From NCBI GenBank assembly GCA_045104975.1, contig JBGCCY010000129.1, forward strand, positions 27,640-91,639: a stretch of 64,000 bases of DNA, written 5' to 3'. Within the stretch, counting starts at the first letter, position 1. Each line of letters begins with the position of its first letter. The stretch is from CAJQQY01 sp045104975. Lineage in GTDB: Bacteria; Bacteroidota; Bacteroidia; Chitinophagales; Saprospiraceae. The notes beneath the pieces are model-generated. The model worked only from the letters and a program-made list of their open reading frames with translations, had not been told where the DNA came from and did no database searches. The position numbers and the translations under genes are program-made. Positions 1 to 8,066 of the stretch are shown here, one piece after another.

Positions 1-1007
1 GAATGGTGCAACGAACTAAAGTCATCTGTACAACCGTCGGGCCGTATGCTCAATATGGTTCATCGCTGGTCGAAGCATGTGTCAAATATCAAACTGATTA
101 TTGCGACCTCACAGGCGAAGTTCAATGGATGCGGAAAATGATTGATCAACATCAAGATGCAGCTCAAGCCAATGGCACTCGAATTGTGCACACTTGTGGA
201 TTTGATTCTATTCCGTCAGATATGGGAGTTTATTTTTTGCAAAAAAAATCCAAAGAAATGACGGGCGAATACTGCCAAGAAATCAAACTTCGAGTGAAAG
301 CCATGAAAGGTGAAATGAGTGGAGGTACTTACGCAAGTTTGAGTAATGTACTCGTCGAAGCCGAAAAAGATAAATCAATTTATTCGACATTATTTAATCC
401 GTATGGATTGAACCCAAAGGGAAAACAAAAAGGGAAAGATGGAGCAGATTTGAAAAGTGTAAAATATGATAAAGACTCAAAATCGTGGATTGCTCCTTTT
501 ATTATGTCTACGATCAATACTAGAGTCGTGCGACGAAGTCATGCATTGCAAGATTTTCCCTACGGAAAAGATTTTCAATATGATGAAGCGATGATGACTG
601 GTCCCGGAATTTCTGGGCGAGCAAAAGGAACAATGCTACTCATGGGGACAGGTTTGATGATGACTGCGAAGCCTGATTCTTTTTTGAGAAATACGATGAA
701 TCGATTTTTACCAAAACCAGGAGAAGGACCATCGAAAGAAAAACGAGAAACTGGTTTTTACAAAATGTTACTCTTTGGAAAATTAGCTAATGGAACGGTG
801 ATACAAGGAAGTGTGAAAGGTGATAGAGATCCTGGTTATGGTTCGACGAGCAAAATGTTGGCAGAAAGTGCGGTGTGTTTGGCTTTGGACAAAAACAAAA
901 CGCCAAAAGTGGCAGGGGTGTTGACGCCTTCAGTTGCACTTGGAGATGCATTGTTGGAACGGTTGGAATCGAATGCTGGATTGCAATTTAAAATTTATCG
1001 TTCTTAG
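1..1007 (+). CDS. Saccharopine dehydrogenase-like oxidoreductase (5' partial)
   Basis: This reading frame is open at the left window edge and ends with TAG at 1005-1007. The visible 334 residues contain the conserved run TTVGPYAQYG, then DYCDLTGE and CGFDSIPSD, typical of the saccharopine dehydrogenase/trans-acting enoyl reductase family. Members are usually about 390 residues, so the N-terminal Rossmann segment with its glycine motif probably lies outside the window, and the first visible ATG at 3 is unlikely to be the true start. The family comprises NAD(P)-dependent oxidoreductases, many of unknown substrate, so no pathway is assigned. The stop codon lies inside the left arm of an inverted-repeat element (1003-1105). 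Confidence 0.85.
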   Translation, partial: MVQRTKVICTTVGPYAQYGSSLVEACVKYQTDYCDLTGEVQWMRKMIDQHQDAAQANGTRIVHTCGFDSIPSDMGVYFLQKKSKEMTGEYCQEIKLRVKAMKGEMSGGTYASLSNVLVEAEKDKSIYSTLFNPYGLNPKGKQKGKDGADLKSVKYDKDSKSWIAPFIMSTINTRVVRRSHALQDFPYGKDFQYDEAMMTGPGISGRAKGTMLLMGTGLMMTAKPDSFLRNTMNRFLPKPGEGPSKEKRETGFYKMLLFGKLANGTVIQGSVKGDRDPGYGSTSKMLAESAVCLALDKNKTPKVAGVLTPSVALGDALLERLESNAGLQFKIYRS

Positions 1008-1105
1008 AAAATTCTCGTGGTTAAGTTAAAATGGAAATCAAAAACGACCAGCGGAACTGTTGATTTTAATTTTAGCTTGACTTAAGATCACGAGAATTGT
1101 CTAAG
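1003..1105. repeat. Palindromic dispersed element, copy 1
   Basis: A 103-bp element is bounded by 17-bp inverted ends, cttagaaaattctcgtg at 1003-1019 and cacgagaattgtctaag at 1089-1105, with one mismatch. Inside is a second imperfect palindrome built on aaatcaaaa and gttgatttt. A related copy lies at 51823-51934. The left end contains the stop codon of the upstream gene. It resembles a MITE- or REP-like unit, but nothing shows how it moves. Confidence 0.7.
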
Positions 1106-1176
1106 CACTAAATTTATCAAAAATAGTTAGGATGTATGGACCAACTTCAGTCCTGACTCCTTAAAAAAAGAAAAAT

Positions 1177-1659
1177 ATGAGAGAGAAAGATTACTTCCAA
1201 GATCACATGCCTGGCAACGTTTGCTTTGGCTGCGGAAGAAGCAACCATCAAGGATTGAAAATAAGTAGTTATTGGGAAGGGGAGGAATCCGTTTGTGTTT
1301 GGGAGTCACAAGAAAAATATCAAGGGTGGAAAGGAATTTTGAATGGAGGAATTTTGGCAACTTTGATTGATTGCCATACGATGTGTACTGCAATGGCTGC
1401 GACTTATCAAGCTGAAAATCGCTCAATGGAAAGTGAACCAATTTATCGATATGCGACTGGAACTATTTCAGTAAAATATTTAAAACCAACTTCCAATACT
1501 AAACCGATAGAACTACGTGCAAAGGTCACAGAAATCAAAGGTAGAAAAGTAGTGATGTCCTGCATTGCAAAATCGGATGGTACAATTACTGCCGAGGCGG
1601 AAGTGATTGCGATTCGTGTTTTTGATAGCAGCAAGGATGAGGAAAGTGTTTTTGGATAG
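1177..1659 (+). CDS. PaaI-type hotdog thioesterase
   Basis: A 160-residue protein with the single hotdog-fold layout: a central helix motif NGGILATLID at about residues 57-66, then strand-rich sequence ending TAEAEVIAIRVF. This matches the PaaI/YigI thioesterase group, whose members hydrolyse acyl-CoA thioesters in the cytoplasm. The N terminus carries the short motif CFGCG (residues 16-20), common in this subgroup. The usual HGG of the active-site loop is NGG here, which also occurs in active members. The gene stands alone, with an inverted-repeat element upstream and a terminator downstream. The acyl substrate cannot be deduced. Confidence 0.85.
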   Translation: MREKDYFQDHMPGNVCFGCGRSNHQGLKISSYWEGEESVCVWESQEKYQGWKGILNGGILATLIDCHTMCTAMAATYQAENRSMESEPIYRYATGTISVKYLKPTSNTKPIELRAKVTEIKGRKVVMSCIAKSDGTITAEAEVIAIRVFDSSKDEESVFG

Positions 1660-1830
1660 AAGTGAGGAATAACCAAGTATTGGATATTTAAATTTCTTTA
1701 AAAAAATCCAACTCCCGATGGAAATATCTGGAGAGGATTTTATTGAATTTTGGAGTTGTTTTATTACGAAGTTGTATTAAAATGTTTGTTTAATCTTGTG
1801 AGATTGGATATTTATAAATAGCAAAAAGAA

Positions 1831-1861
1831 AAGCCTTGTAAAATATTAATTTACAAGGCTT
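1831..1861. terminator. Bidirectional terminator
   Basis: A perfect 12-bp stem, aagccttgtaaa at 1831-1842 and tttacaaggctt at 1850-1861, has an 8-nt loop and is followed by an A-run. It lies between the convergent thioesterase (+) and SRPBCC (-) genes and can serve both. Confidence 0.8.
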
Positions 1862-1880
1862 AAAAAAAGTATATTTTATT

Positions 1881-2480
1881 TTATCCTTTTGTAGCATCTA
1901 TTTCCATGACCGTATTTTCCATTTCGCTGACTTCCATTTTTGGCTGAGGAAAATAATCCGTAGTATTTTCTTCGATGACTTTTTTCAAATTTGCCATGAT
2001 TTCCAAATCTGATTTTTGCATAGCTGATTTCATGATCGGCATTAATGATTTCATCAACATCCCTTTCCCCTTTGCGGTAGCATTTGACTGCATTATTGTT
2101 TTTCCATTTTTGGTAGAGAAATACATATCCAAAGTACTACTAACTATCGCTGCCTCAAATGCGAAACCCATATGTTCATTCTCTTTTCTAGCTGTAATGG
2201 TTTCAGTCATTTCCATAACCTCCGACCCTTCGGGAGCCATGACAATTTTGGTAACTGCTCCAACTTCTCCAGCTGTTCCACTAATCAATTCTGAACTCTC
2301 GAGACCCGTCAGCCAAAGATGAGTTTTAGACTCATCATTCATCACAGCCCAAGCTTCTTTTACAGGTTTATTAATTTCGAGTTCGCTGCCATAATTGATT
2401 GATGGTTTGAAAACACCAATTAAAATAAAACCAACAAAGAGTATAGCAATTAATACGAGTAGATACTTTAAGGTTTTCAT
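1881..2480 (-). CDS. SRPBCC (START-like) membrane-anchored protein
   Basis: A 199-residue protein with one N-terminal hydrophobic helix (about residues 5-25) followed by a SRPBCC/polyketide-cyclase-like domain. The motif ELEINKPVKEAWAVMNDESK is the usual first strand and helix of this fold. The family binds hydrophobic ligands in a deep cavity, and most bacterial members are functionally unknown. The helix would tether the domain to the inner membrane or act as an uncleaved signal. An acidic tail follows the last helix. It is convergent with the hotdog gene and shares its terminator. Ligand and role are unknown. Confidence 0.75.
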   Translation of the reverse strand: MKTLKYLLVLIAILFVGFILIGVFKPSINYGSELEINKPVKEAWAVMNDESKTHLWLTGLESSELISGTAGEVGAVTKIVMAPEGSEVMEMTETITARKENEHMGFAFEAAIVSSTLDMYFSTKNGKTIMQSNATAKGKGMLMKSLMPIMKSAMQKSDLEIMANLKKVIEENTTDYFPQPKMEVSEMENTVMEIDATKG

Positions 2481-2569
2481 ATTATTTCGTTTTGATTATT
2501 GGATGATAAAATATCGAATCAAATATGAAACAAAAAGTTTATAAAATTAAAAAATACAATCAAAAAGTT

Positions 2570-2944
2570 TTAAAAAAGAGATTTGTCAACATACCAATAT
2601 GCCCAAGCAAGCAGGACTAATTGCAAAGGAAGCCGCAACCAAAGAAACCATGATTTGATTTTCATACCTGCTCCTTTTGAAGTCAACATATAAACATTGG
2701 CGGGGAAAACAGCAATCAATAATAAGATGATTCCAATAGCCGCTGCCGATCGAGTTTGAGGAATAAGTAAACCAATTCCACCTGCGATTTCAGCTACCCC
2801 AACAATGGTATTAATTGGTTTTTTCCAAGGTTGTAAAAAAGGAGGGGTGATTTTATGAAAAAACCATGCTTTTTTGAAATGTGAGTATCCAGCATAGATG
2901 TAAAAAAATGCCATTGGAAAAAGTAATATTTCTTTGATTGTCAT
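2570..2944 (-). CDS. DoxX-like membrane protein
   Basis: A 124-residue protein with about four hydrophobic segments. Features include FYIYAGYSHFKKAWFF near the N terminus and VGVAEIAGGIGLLIPQTRSAAAI in the middle, the DoxX/DoxD-like signature (PF07681/PF13564 type). These small inner-membrane proteins are linked to quinone or thiol redox processes in some organisms, but most have no proven activity. It lies upstream of the SRPBCC gene on the same strand, 89 bp away, so the two could share a transcript. The start at 2944 follows an AT-rich leader and gives a complete first helix. Confidence 0.8.
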   Translation of the reverse strand: MTIKEILLFPMAFFYIYAGYSHFKKAWFFHKITPPFLQPWKKPINTIVGVAEIAGGIGLLIPQTRSAAAIGIILLLIAVFPANVYMLTSKGAGMKIKSWFLWLRLPLQLVLLAWAYWYVDKSLF

Positions 2945-3158
2945 AAGTTGATTTTTTTGAAAAATAAGACCATAAATGATTTTCTAAAAATGAAAAGTAG
3001 AGAAGTATCTTTAAAAAACCCTTAAATTGAGTTAACTTTTTCAAAAAAAAAAAATAAAAATAAAACTTACCTCAAACCAGTTTTATAATCAGGAAGTTGC
3101 TTGTTTAAATTAACAATCCATTTTTTAATAACTTCCATAAAAACAAATAACATTTTCG

Positions 3159-4541
3159 ATGAAAAAAATATACTTATTTTTTCTTTTGTTGGTGAGTTCA
3201 ACTTTTCTTTTGGCGCAAGATGATGAGGCAGATAAAAATCTTGTTTATGATGATGCGGTCTATGTAGATTATATCAAGACAGTTAATCTTCATTCTCCAG
3301 GATTAGTGATGGGGAGTCCGATTATTCAATTGGGAAGTGGAGCATTGACATTATCATTTGATGATTTGAAAGGAGAAGCGGTAGATTATATCTACTCTGT
3401 GGTGCATTGCAATGCAGATTGGACGCCTTCTAATCTGACGGAGTTAGAATTCATGGATGGATTTAATGAAGAGCGAATAGAATATGTTGAATTTTCCATT
3501 AATACTTTGGTTAACTATACTCACTACCGATTGGATTTTCCAAATGAAAATATCCGATTTACGAAGTCAGGAAATTACTTATTGAAAGTATATGATAATG
3601 AAGATGATAAATTTTTGGTTTTGACGAGACGATTTATGGTAGTCGAACCAAGGTTCACGATTTCAAGTGGTCTAGCATTTAACTCTTCTATTGTAAAAAA
3701 AGCAAGAACTCACCAAGAGATTGATTTTGTTATTCGGCACAAAGGATTTACAATCAACAACCCCAGGAAAGAAGTTAAGGTAGTTGTAATGCAAAATGGG
3801 AGATGGGATAATGCGATTACCGATATTCCTCCTCAGTATATTAGAAAAGAACAATTGACGTATGAATTTTTGGATAAAATAGTTTTCCCCGCAGGGAAAG
3901 AGTTCAGATTCTTGGACATTAGGTCATTACAATATGATGGTGGTGGCGTAAGAGGAATAGAAGAATATCAAGATGGGTATGATGTAACCTTGTTAATGGA
4001 TCAAGTACGTAGTGATGAATTATATCATAATCGAATAGATATCAATGGTGGATTTGTCATTGGGAATCTTGAAAATTCTCAAGGGAGTAATGTTTCATTT
4101 TTTGATGGAGAATCATCGGAGGATCGTGCTGCAAAATTAGAATTCGTTCGCCAAGAATTAATGGGAAATAGAGAGTCTGATAATATCAGAAGTGATTATG
4201 CGAATGTATTATTTTCGATAAAAAGTAATGAGCCATTTTATGATAAGGATGTCTATCTTTTTGGTGCGATGACTGATTGGCAGATAAAAGAAGAATTCAA
4301 AATGACTCATCAACCTGCGGTGAATGCTTATGTAGCAGACGTTCTTTTAAAGCAAGGTTTTTATAATTATGCCTATGCAACTGTCGCTAAGAGAGGAGAT
4401 AAAACGCCAAATTTGGGTGAGTTAGAAGGGAACTGGTATGAAACAGAAAATCAATATTCGATCTTAGTCTATTATCGTCAATTTGGAGGAAGGTATGATC
4501 GACTAATGGGAACACTTAATATCAATTCCATCAGGCGATAA
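3159..4541 (+). CDS. Type IX secretion system plug protein (DUF5103 family)
   Basis: A 460-residue secreted protein with a cleavable signal peptide (about residues 1-19, ending LLAQ). After it comes the conserved segment TVNLHSPGLVMGSPIIQLGSG, then SVVHCNADWTPSNLTELEFMDGFNE, both diagnostic of the DUF5103 family, now called the T9SS plug. In the known system the plug closes the periplasmic side of the SprA translocation pore when PorV is absent. The C-terminal part (about residues 345-455) resembles the family's second beta domain. No other T9SS machinery gene is nearby, but three T9SS cargo proteins are encoded in this window. A terminator follows at 4629. Confidence 0.88.
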   Translation: MKKIYLFFLLLVSSTFLLAQDDEADKNLVYDDAVYVDYIKTVNLHSPGLVMGSPIIQLGSGALTLSFDDLKGEAVDYIYSVVHCNADWTPSNLTELEFMDGFNEERIEYVEFSINTLVNYTHYRLDFPNENIRFTKSGNYLLKVYDNEDDKFLVLTRRFMVVEPRFTISSGLAFNSSIVKKARTHQEIDFVIRHKGFTINNPRKEVKVVVMQNGRWDNAITDIPPQYIRKEQLTYEFLDKIVFPAGKEFRFLDIRSLQYDGGGVRGIEEYQDGYDVTLLMDQVRSDELYHNRIDINGGFVIGNLENSQGSNVSFFDGESSEDRAAKLEFVRQELMGNRESDNIRSDYANVLFSIKSNEPFYDKDVYLFGAMTDWQIKEEFKMTHQPAVNAYVADVLLKQGFYNYAYATVAKRGDKTPNLGELEGNWYETENQYSILVYYRQFGGRYDRLMGTLNINSIRR

Positions 4542-4628
4542 AATTTTATGACTCAACATTGTAGGTACCTTCTCTAAATCAAATTTCATACATCACATAA
4601 TTATGTTGAAAGATTTCATACATCCAAA

Positions 4629-4669
4629 AAAATTGGGGAACTATTTGTAAAAAATAATTCCCCAATTTT
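4629..4669 (+). terminator. Terminator of the T9SS plug gene
   Basis: A 12-bp perfect stem (aaaattggggaa at 4629-4640 with ttccccaatttt at 4658-4669) lies about 90 bp after the stop codon and ends in T-rich sequence. Confidence 0.7.
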
Positions 4670-4688
4670 CATTTGAGCTACAATCATT

Positions 4689-4757
4689 AAATCAATGAAA
4701 GTAACTATACAATTGAAAGGAAACCCAAAACTCCCCTTTAGGGGTCGGGGGTAAACC
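4689..4757. repeat. CCCCTAAAGGGG-type dispersed repeat, copy A
   Basis: The sequence aaatcaatgaaagta, about 20 variable bases, then aacccaaaactcccctt and a G-rich tail recurs at 8067-8135 in the same orientation. The core ctcccctttagggg can fold on itself. The stop codon (TAA, minus strand, 4738-4740) and last residues of the carbonic anhydrase gene lie inside the repeat. Confidence 0.75.
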
Positions 4758-5259
4758 AACTCGCATACATCACATAGTTATCCGCGATCCTTCCGATATA
4801 ATGTTGAAAGGTTTCGGGAGTCAATGCTTTCACTTTTTTAGCAGGAACACCTGCGTAAATAAATCCAGATTCCAAATGCGCTTTTTCCAAAACGACAGCA
4901 CCTGCTGCAATCAAAACATTAGATTCTACTACCGCATCATCCATGACAATTGCGCCCATTCCGATTAAAACATTATCGGCAACTTGGCAACCATGCACAA
5001 TCGCATTGTGTCCAACGGAAACATTATTTCCCAAAATCGTTTTCGTTTTTTGATAGGTGCAATGAATCACCGCGCCATCTTGAATGTTTACTTTGTTGCC
5101 AATCACGATGCTATTGACATCTCCTCGGAGAACTGCATTAAACCAAATGCTGCAATCGTCACCTGTGATTACATCGCCAACAATCGTTGCATTTTCTGCG
5201 ATAAAACAATTTTTACCAAAAGTGGGAGAGATTCCTTTTACTGGTTTTATTAAAGCCAT
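4738..5259 (-). CDS. Gamma-type carbonic anhydrase family protein
   Basis: A 173-residue left-handed beta-helix protein made of hexapeptide repeats. The three zinc-ligand histidines of gamma carbonic anhydrases are visible as His66 (DGAVIHC), His84 and His89 (VGHNAIVHGC), with the 5-residue spacing of the last two conserved. Arg45/Asp47 (LRGDVNSI) and Gln60-Asp61 also match. The family interconverts CO2 and bicarbonate in the cytoplasm, but many YrdA/PaaY-like members are poorly active, so catalysis is not assured. The last residues (TPDP) and the stop are encoded by the dispersed repeat at 4689-4757, so the native C terminus may have been altered by that repeat. Confidence 0.9.
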   Translation of the reverse strand: MALIKPVKGISPTFGKNCFIAENATIVGDVITGDDCSIWFNAVLRGDVNSIVIGNKVNIQDGAVIHCTYQKTKTILGNNVSVGHNAIVHGCQVADNVLIGMGAIVMDDAVVESNVLIAAGAVVLEKAHLESGFIYAGVPAKKVKALTPETFQHYIGRIADNYVMYASWFTPDP

Positions 5260-5363
5260 AATTTGAATTTATAATTAATTTTATTTTTATGAAGTTGCTT
5301 TTTCTAAAAAGACCTAAATTAGATTATATTTTATAAAACAAGAATTTAAAGTTGGAAAAAATA

Positions 5364-6311
5364 ATGGAAGACTTTCAAAAAGAACTCAATAAAGTACTGA
5401 ACAAATATCAAGATTTTGAGCGCATCCAAAAGCACTTGAAAAATTTGGATACTCAACTGAAAAGTGGTTATCGAGAATTGGATAAGTTTGAAAAAATTTT
5501 GGAAAAACATGGACAAGATGTAAAGCAATTGGAACGCTTGAGTCTCAAAGGTCTTTTTCATAAAGTGCTCGGGAGTAAAAAAGAACAACTCGACAAAGAA
5601 CGCCAAGAATATCTGCAAGCTGCGCTAAAACGAAATGGACATAAAAAGTCATTGGAACTGCTGGAATATGAAAAAGGGGTACTGGAAGAAAAATTAAAAA
5701 AATTGCAAGACATTCCTGCTCAAGCAGAGATGATGATTCAAAAAAGAGAAAATGATTTGATGCGAAGTGGGACTCCTGTGGGGATGCGAATATTGACTAT
5801 TTCCAAACAGATTGATTCAAGTCGACATTTAAAAAGAGAAATCAAAGAGGCATTGGATGCAGGAAAAGATGTGATTGTAATTTTGGCAGAGATGGAAAAT
5901 TATTTACGGAATGCAAGAAATTGGGGAAATTGGGATATGATGGGAGGACGAGGAATGACGACTTATGTAAAACATTCCAACATCGATCGCGCTCGTGCTC
6001 GATTGCATAAAGCACAACATTTGTTGAATCGTTTTGAAACTGAATTACGAGATGTCTACAATCCTCGTCAGTTGAATCTTTCTTTGAATTTAGATTCGTT
6101 CACTCGATTTATCGATATCTTTTTTGATAATTTAATTTCTGATTGGGTCGTGCAACAACGTATCCGAAATGCTTTGTCCAATATTGTTTCGGTCAAAGAT
6201 CGAGCAAGTCGGTTGATTGGAACTTTGGAAATGGATGACAAAGATTTGGTTGCAAAAATGAAGCAATTGGAGAAAGAGAAGAAGCAATTGGTGCTGAATT
6301 TTAAAGGATGA
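5364..6311 (+). CDS. Cytoplasmic coiled-coil protein of unknown function
   Basis: A 315-residue charged, helical protein without a signal peptide or membrane segment. Residues 1-130 have long heptad-like runs of Glu, Lys and Leu, predicting a coiled coil. The middle holds a glycine-rich stretch (WGNWDMMGGRGMTTYVKHSN), followed by another helical part rich in Arg and Leu. I do not recognise a family. A TTG at 5352 in frame could add four residues; the ATG at 5364 is preferred. It is flanked by the divergent carbonic anhydrase gene and the FKBP gene, with a repeat-rich spacer downstream. Nothing indicates its role. Confidence 0.7.
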   Translation: MEDFQKELNKVLNKYQDFERIQKHLKNLDTQLKSGYRELDKFEKILEKHGQDVKQLERLSLKGLFHKVLGSKKEQLDKERQEYLQAALKRNGHKKSLELLEYEKGVLEEKLKKLQDIPAQAEMMIQKRENDLMRSGTPVGMRILTISKQIDSSRHLKREIKEALDAGKDVIVILAEMENYLRNARNWGNWDMMGGRGMTTYVKHSNIDRARARLHKAQHLLNRFETELRDVYNPRQLNLSLNLDSFTRFIDIFFDNLISDWVVQQRIRNALSNIVSVKDRASRLIGTLEMDDKDLVAKMKQLEKEKKQLVLNFKG

Positions 6312-6445
6312 AAAAGGAGTCAGGAGTCAGACGCTTTGTGTTCTTCTCGTTTTTTTGAAAAACTAAAATCAAATATTGGGAAATACAAAAAGCCCCTGAC
6401 TCCTACCGAGAGCGCAGCGATCAACCTGAATCCTGACTCCTTTTT
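6311..6445. repeat. Inverted and direct copies of an AGTCAGGAGT-type repeat
   Basis: The left arm aaaaaggagtcaggagtcag near 6312-6331 pairs with tcctgactccttttt at 6430-6444, and a further copy of cctgactcct lies at 6395-6404. A fourth copy, tcctgactcctt, lies at 1151-1162. Between them is gagagcgcagcgatcaacc. The spacer separates the coiled-coil gene from the FKBP gene and has no convincing gene of its own. Confidence 0.65.
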
Positions 6446-6548
6446 AAAAATTAACGAAACAATAACCAAACTTCCATACAAAAAGCATCCATTTGGAATA
6501 TTTTTCGTTCTAAGAAAAAGTAAACTTCAAATCTAAATTATTCAAATA

Positions 6549-7478
6549 ATGAAATGGTTATTGGCTACACTTACACTTTTCCTTTTGGGTTTTTCCAATC
6601 CAATTTTTTCTCAGGATATAAAAACGTATTTCGAAGAAAATGAACTGAATCCAAAATCAACGGACGATGGACTTTTTTATTTAATTGAGGAGGAAGGCAA
6701 AGGAGCAAAAGCAAAAACAGGCGATTATGTAAAAATTAAATATCGGGGAACATTGCTTGATGGAACTGAATTCGATATTTCGGAAGAAGAGTTTCCTTTT
6801 GTTTTTAGAGTGGGTCATCGACAGGTGATTAAAGGATGGGATTTAGGTTTGCAAGAATTTCAAACAGGTAGCAAAGGTAAATTATTCGTTCCATCAAAGT
6901 TGGGTTACGGGAAAAATGGAATTGCTGATGTGATTTCTCCAAATGCAGATTTGATTTATGAAATTGAATTGTTGGAAATTATGAATTCGAAACAATACAA
7001 TCAATACATGAAAGAATTGGAAGTGAAGGAACGTCAACAATATGAAGAAAAAAAGAAAGAGCAATTTGTAGCAGATAAAAAAAATATTCAAAAGTATGCT
7101 ACTGAAAATAAATTAAGAACGAAACGAATGTCCTCAGGCGTTAGTTATGTTTTGACTAAAAAAGGAAAAGGACCAACTGCAAAACCTGGCGATTACATCG
7201 AAGTAAAATACAAAGGTCAGTTAACTGATGGAACGGTCTTCGATGATTCTTATGGAAAGAAAGCAAAACCATTCGAATTTGTTTTAGGAAAAGGAAAAGC
7301 GATCCAAGGGTGGGAGGAAGGTTTGAAAAATTTCAAAAAAGGAAGTGAAGGTTGGTTGTTAATTCCTTCGGCATTAGCGTATGGACCTCGATCCATTCGA
7401 GAAGGAAAAATAAATATCCCAGCTAATTCTGTTTTGGTTTTTAAAATAAAAGTGGTGGACTTGAAGAGTAAGCAGTAA
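6549..7478 (+). CDS. Secreted tandem FKBP-type peptidyl-prolyl isomerase
   Basis: A 309-residue exported protein with a signal peptide (about residues 1-22). The first FKBP domain (about 57-144) contains GDYVKIKYRGTLLDGTEFD and VIKGWDLGLQ. A charged helix (about 150-190) follows, then a second FKBP domain (about 213-305) with GDYIEVKYKGQLTDGTVFDD and AIQGWEEGLK. Both domains keep the tryptophan at the base of the active site (Trp97 and Trp255). Such enzymes catalyse cis-trans isomerisation of Xaa-Pro bonds and chaperone proteins in the periplasm. Two FKBP domains joined by a helix recall trigger-factor-like or FkpA-like dimeric chaperones, but the order differs. The 3' end runs into an inverted repeat shared with the next, convergent gene. 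Confidence 0.92.
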   Translation: MKWLLATLTLFLLGFSNPIFSQDIKTYFEENELNPKSTDDGLFYLIEEEGKGAKAKTGDYVKIKYRGTLLDGTEFDISEEEFPFVFRVGHRQVIKGWDLGLQEFQTGSKGKLFVPSKLGYGKNGIADVISPNADLIYEIELLEIMNSKQYNQYMKELEVKERQQYEEKKKEQFVADKKNIQKYATENKLRTKRMSSGVSYVLTKKGKGPTAKPGDYIEVKYKGQLTDGTVFDDSYGKKAKPFEFVLGKGKAIQGWEEGLKNFKKGSEGWLLIPSALAYGPRSIREGKINIPANSVLVFKIKVVDLKSKQ

Positions 7479-7479
7479 G

Positions 7480-7529
7480 CAGTTTTTCAGTAAGCAGCTA
7501 GCAATAAGCACTTGCCTACTGAAAAACTG
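7480..7529. repeat. Convergent-gene inverted repeat that supplies a stop codon
   Basis: Arms cagtttttcagtaagca (7480-7496) and tgcctactgaaaaactg (7513-7529) match at 16 of 17 positions. The FKBP stop (7476-7478) lies 2 bp before the left arm, and the stop and last codons of the minus-strand gene (from 7516) lie in the right arm. It may act as a terminator, although the T-run is internal. Confidence 0.7.
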
Positions 7530-7899
7530 AAAACTTCATTGCTTTCAAACTCACAAAGTTAAACATCGCTCCACCCATGCTGATGGAAGCTAAGCCAATA
7601 TTTAAGTCAGTAAAATACATCACCAACGTAATGTTCCCATCTAAGAAGCAGGTGCCGTGAATAAAATTCTCTTCGTCAATTTCCGTCATCCGATAATCTG
7701 AAATTTCACAATTTTCTCTATAGAAATTTTTTCCAGTTGATTGTATAACTTTGGGAAGCATATCATTTGTAGATACTTTTCCCCAGTCGTAAAAGGCAGG
7801 GTCTTCCGCAAAATTTTGAAAAAAGAAATCGAAAGTTTCGCTAAAATCTTCAGAGGAGATTAGTCTTTGTTTTAAGGTGATGAAATGTTGTTTTCTCAT
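7516..7899 (-). CDS. Small protein of unknown function
   Basis: A 127-residue protein without a signal peptide or membrane helix. It begins MRKQHFITLKQRLISSEDF, has aromatic and acidic stretches (DFFFQNFAEDPAFYDWGK), then alternating strands (HGTCFLDGNITLVMYFTDLNIGLASISM). The pattern suggests a small alpha-beta fold, possibly a conserved Bacteroidota family, but I cannot name it. The last residues (SVFQ) and stop are encoded by the right arm of the inverted repeat at 7480-7529. It follows the M28 peptidase gene on the same strand after a 233-bp repeat-bounded gap, so co-transcription is doubtful. Confidence 0.65.
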   Translation of the reverse strand: MRKQHFITLKQRLISSEDFSETFDFFFQNFAEDPAFYDWGKVSTNDMLPKVIQSTGKNFYRENCEISDYRMTEIDEENFIHGTCFLDGNITLVMYFTDLNIGLASISMGGAMFNFVSLKAMKFSVFQ

Positions 7900-7903
7900 A
7901 ATA

Positions 7904-7932
7904 TACCCCCCGAGTCCTAAAGGGGAGGTTCC
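7904..7932. repeat. CCCCTAAAGGGG-type repeat, copy C (inverted)
   Basis: taccccccgagtcctaaagg and the following ggaggttcc lie in the opposite orientation to copy B (8067-8135). Copies B and C therefore face each other as imperfect terminal inverted repeats around a 232-bp block. Confidence 0.6.
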
Positions 7933-8066
7933 ATTTTGCTAGATTGGAAATGTTTCCTTTTAGGATGTTTTACTGAGGTGAATTTTGATTAACAAAAATG
8001 TTTGTTTATATGTTTTTAGAAGTTGTTTTATTTTAATAATCCCCAAACTCTCAATTCAAAGATTCC

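Noticed and set aside
6336..6536. Short open frame of 66 codons between the coiled-coil and FKBP genes
   Set aside because: It runs through the inverted and direct agtcaggagt repeats, has no homology I recognise and no plausible start region. It is better explained as repeat sequence.
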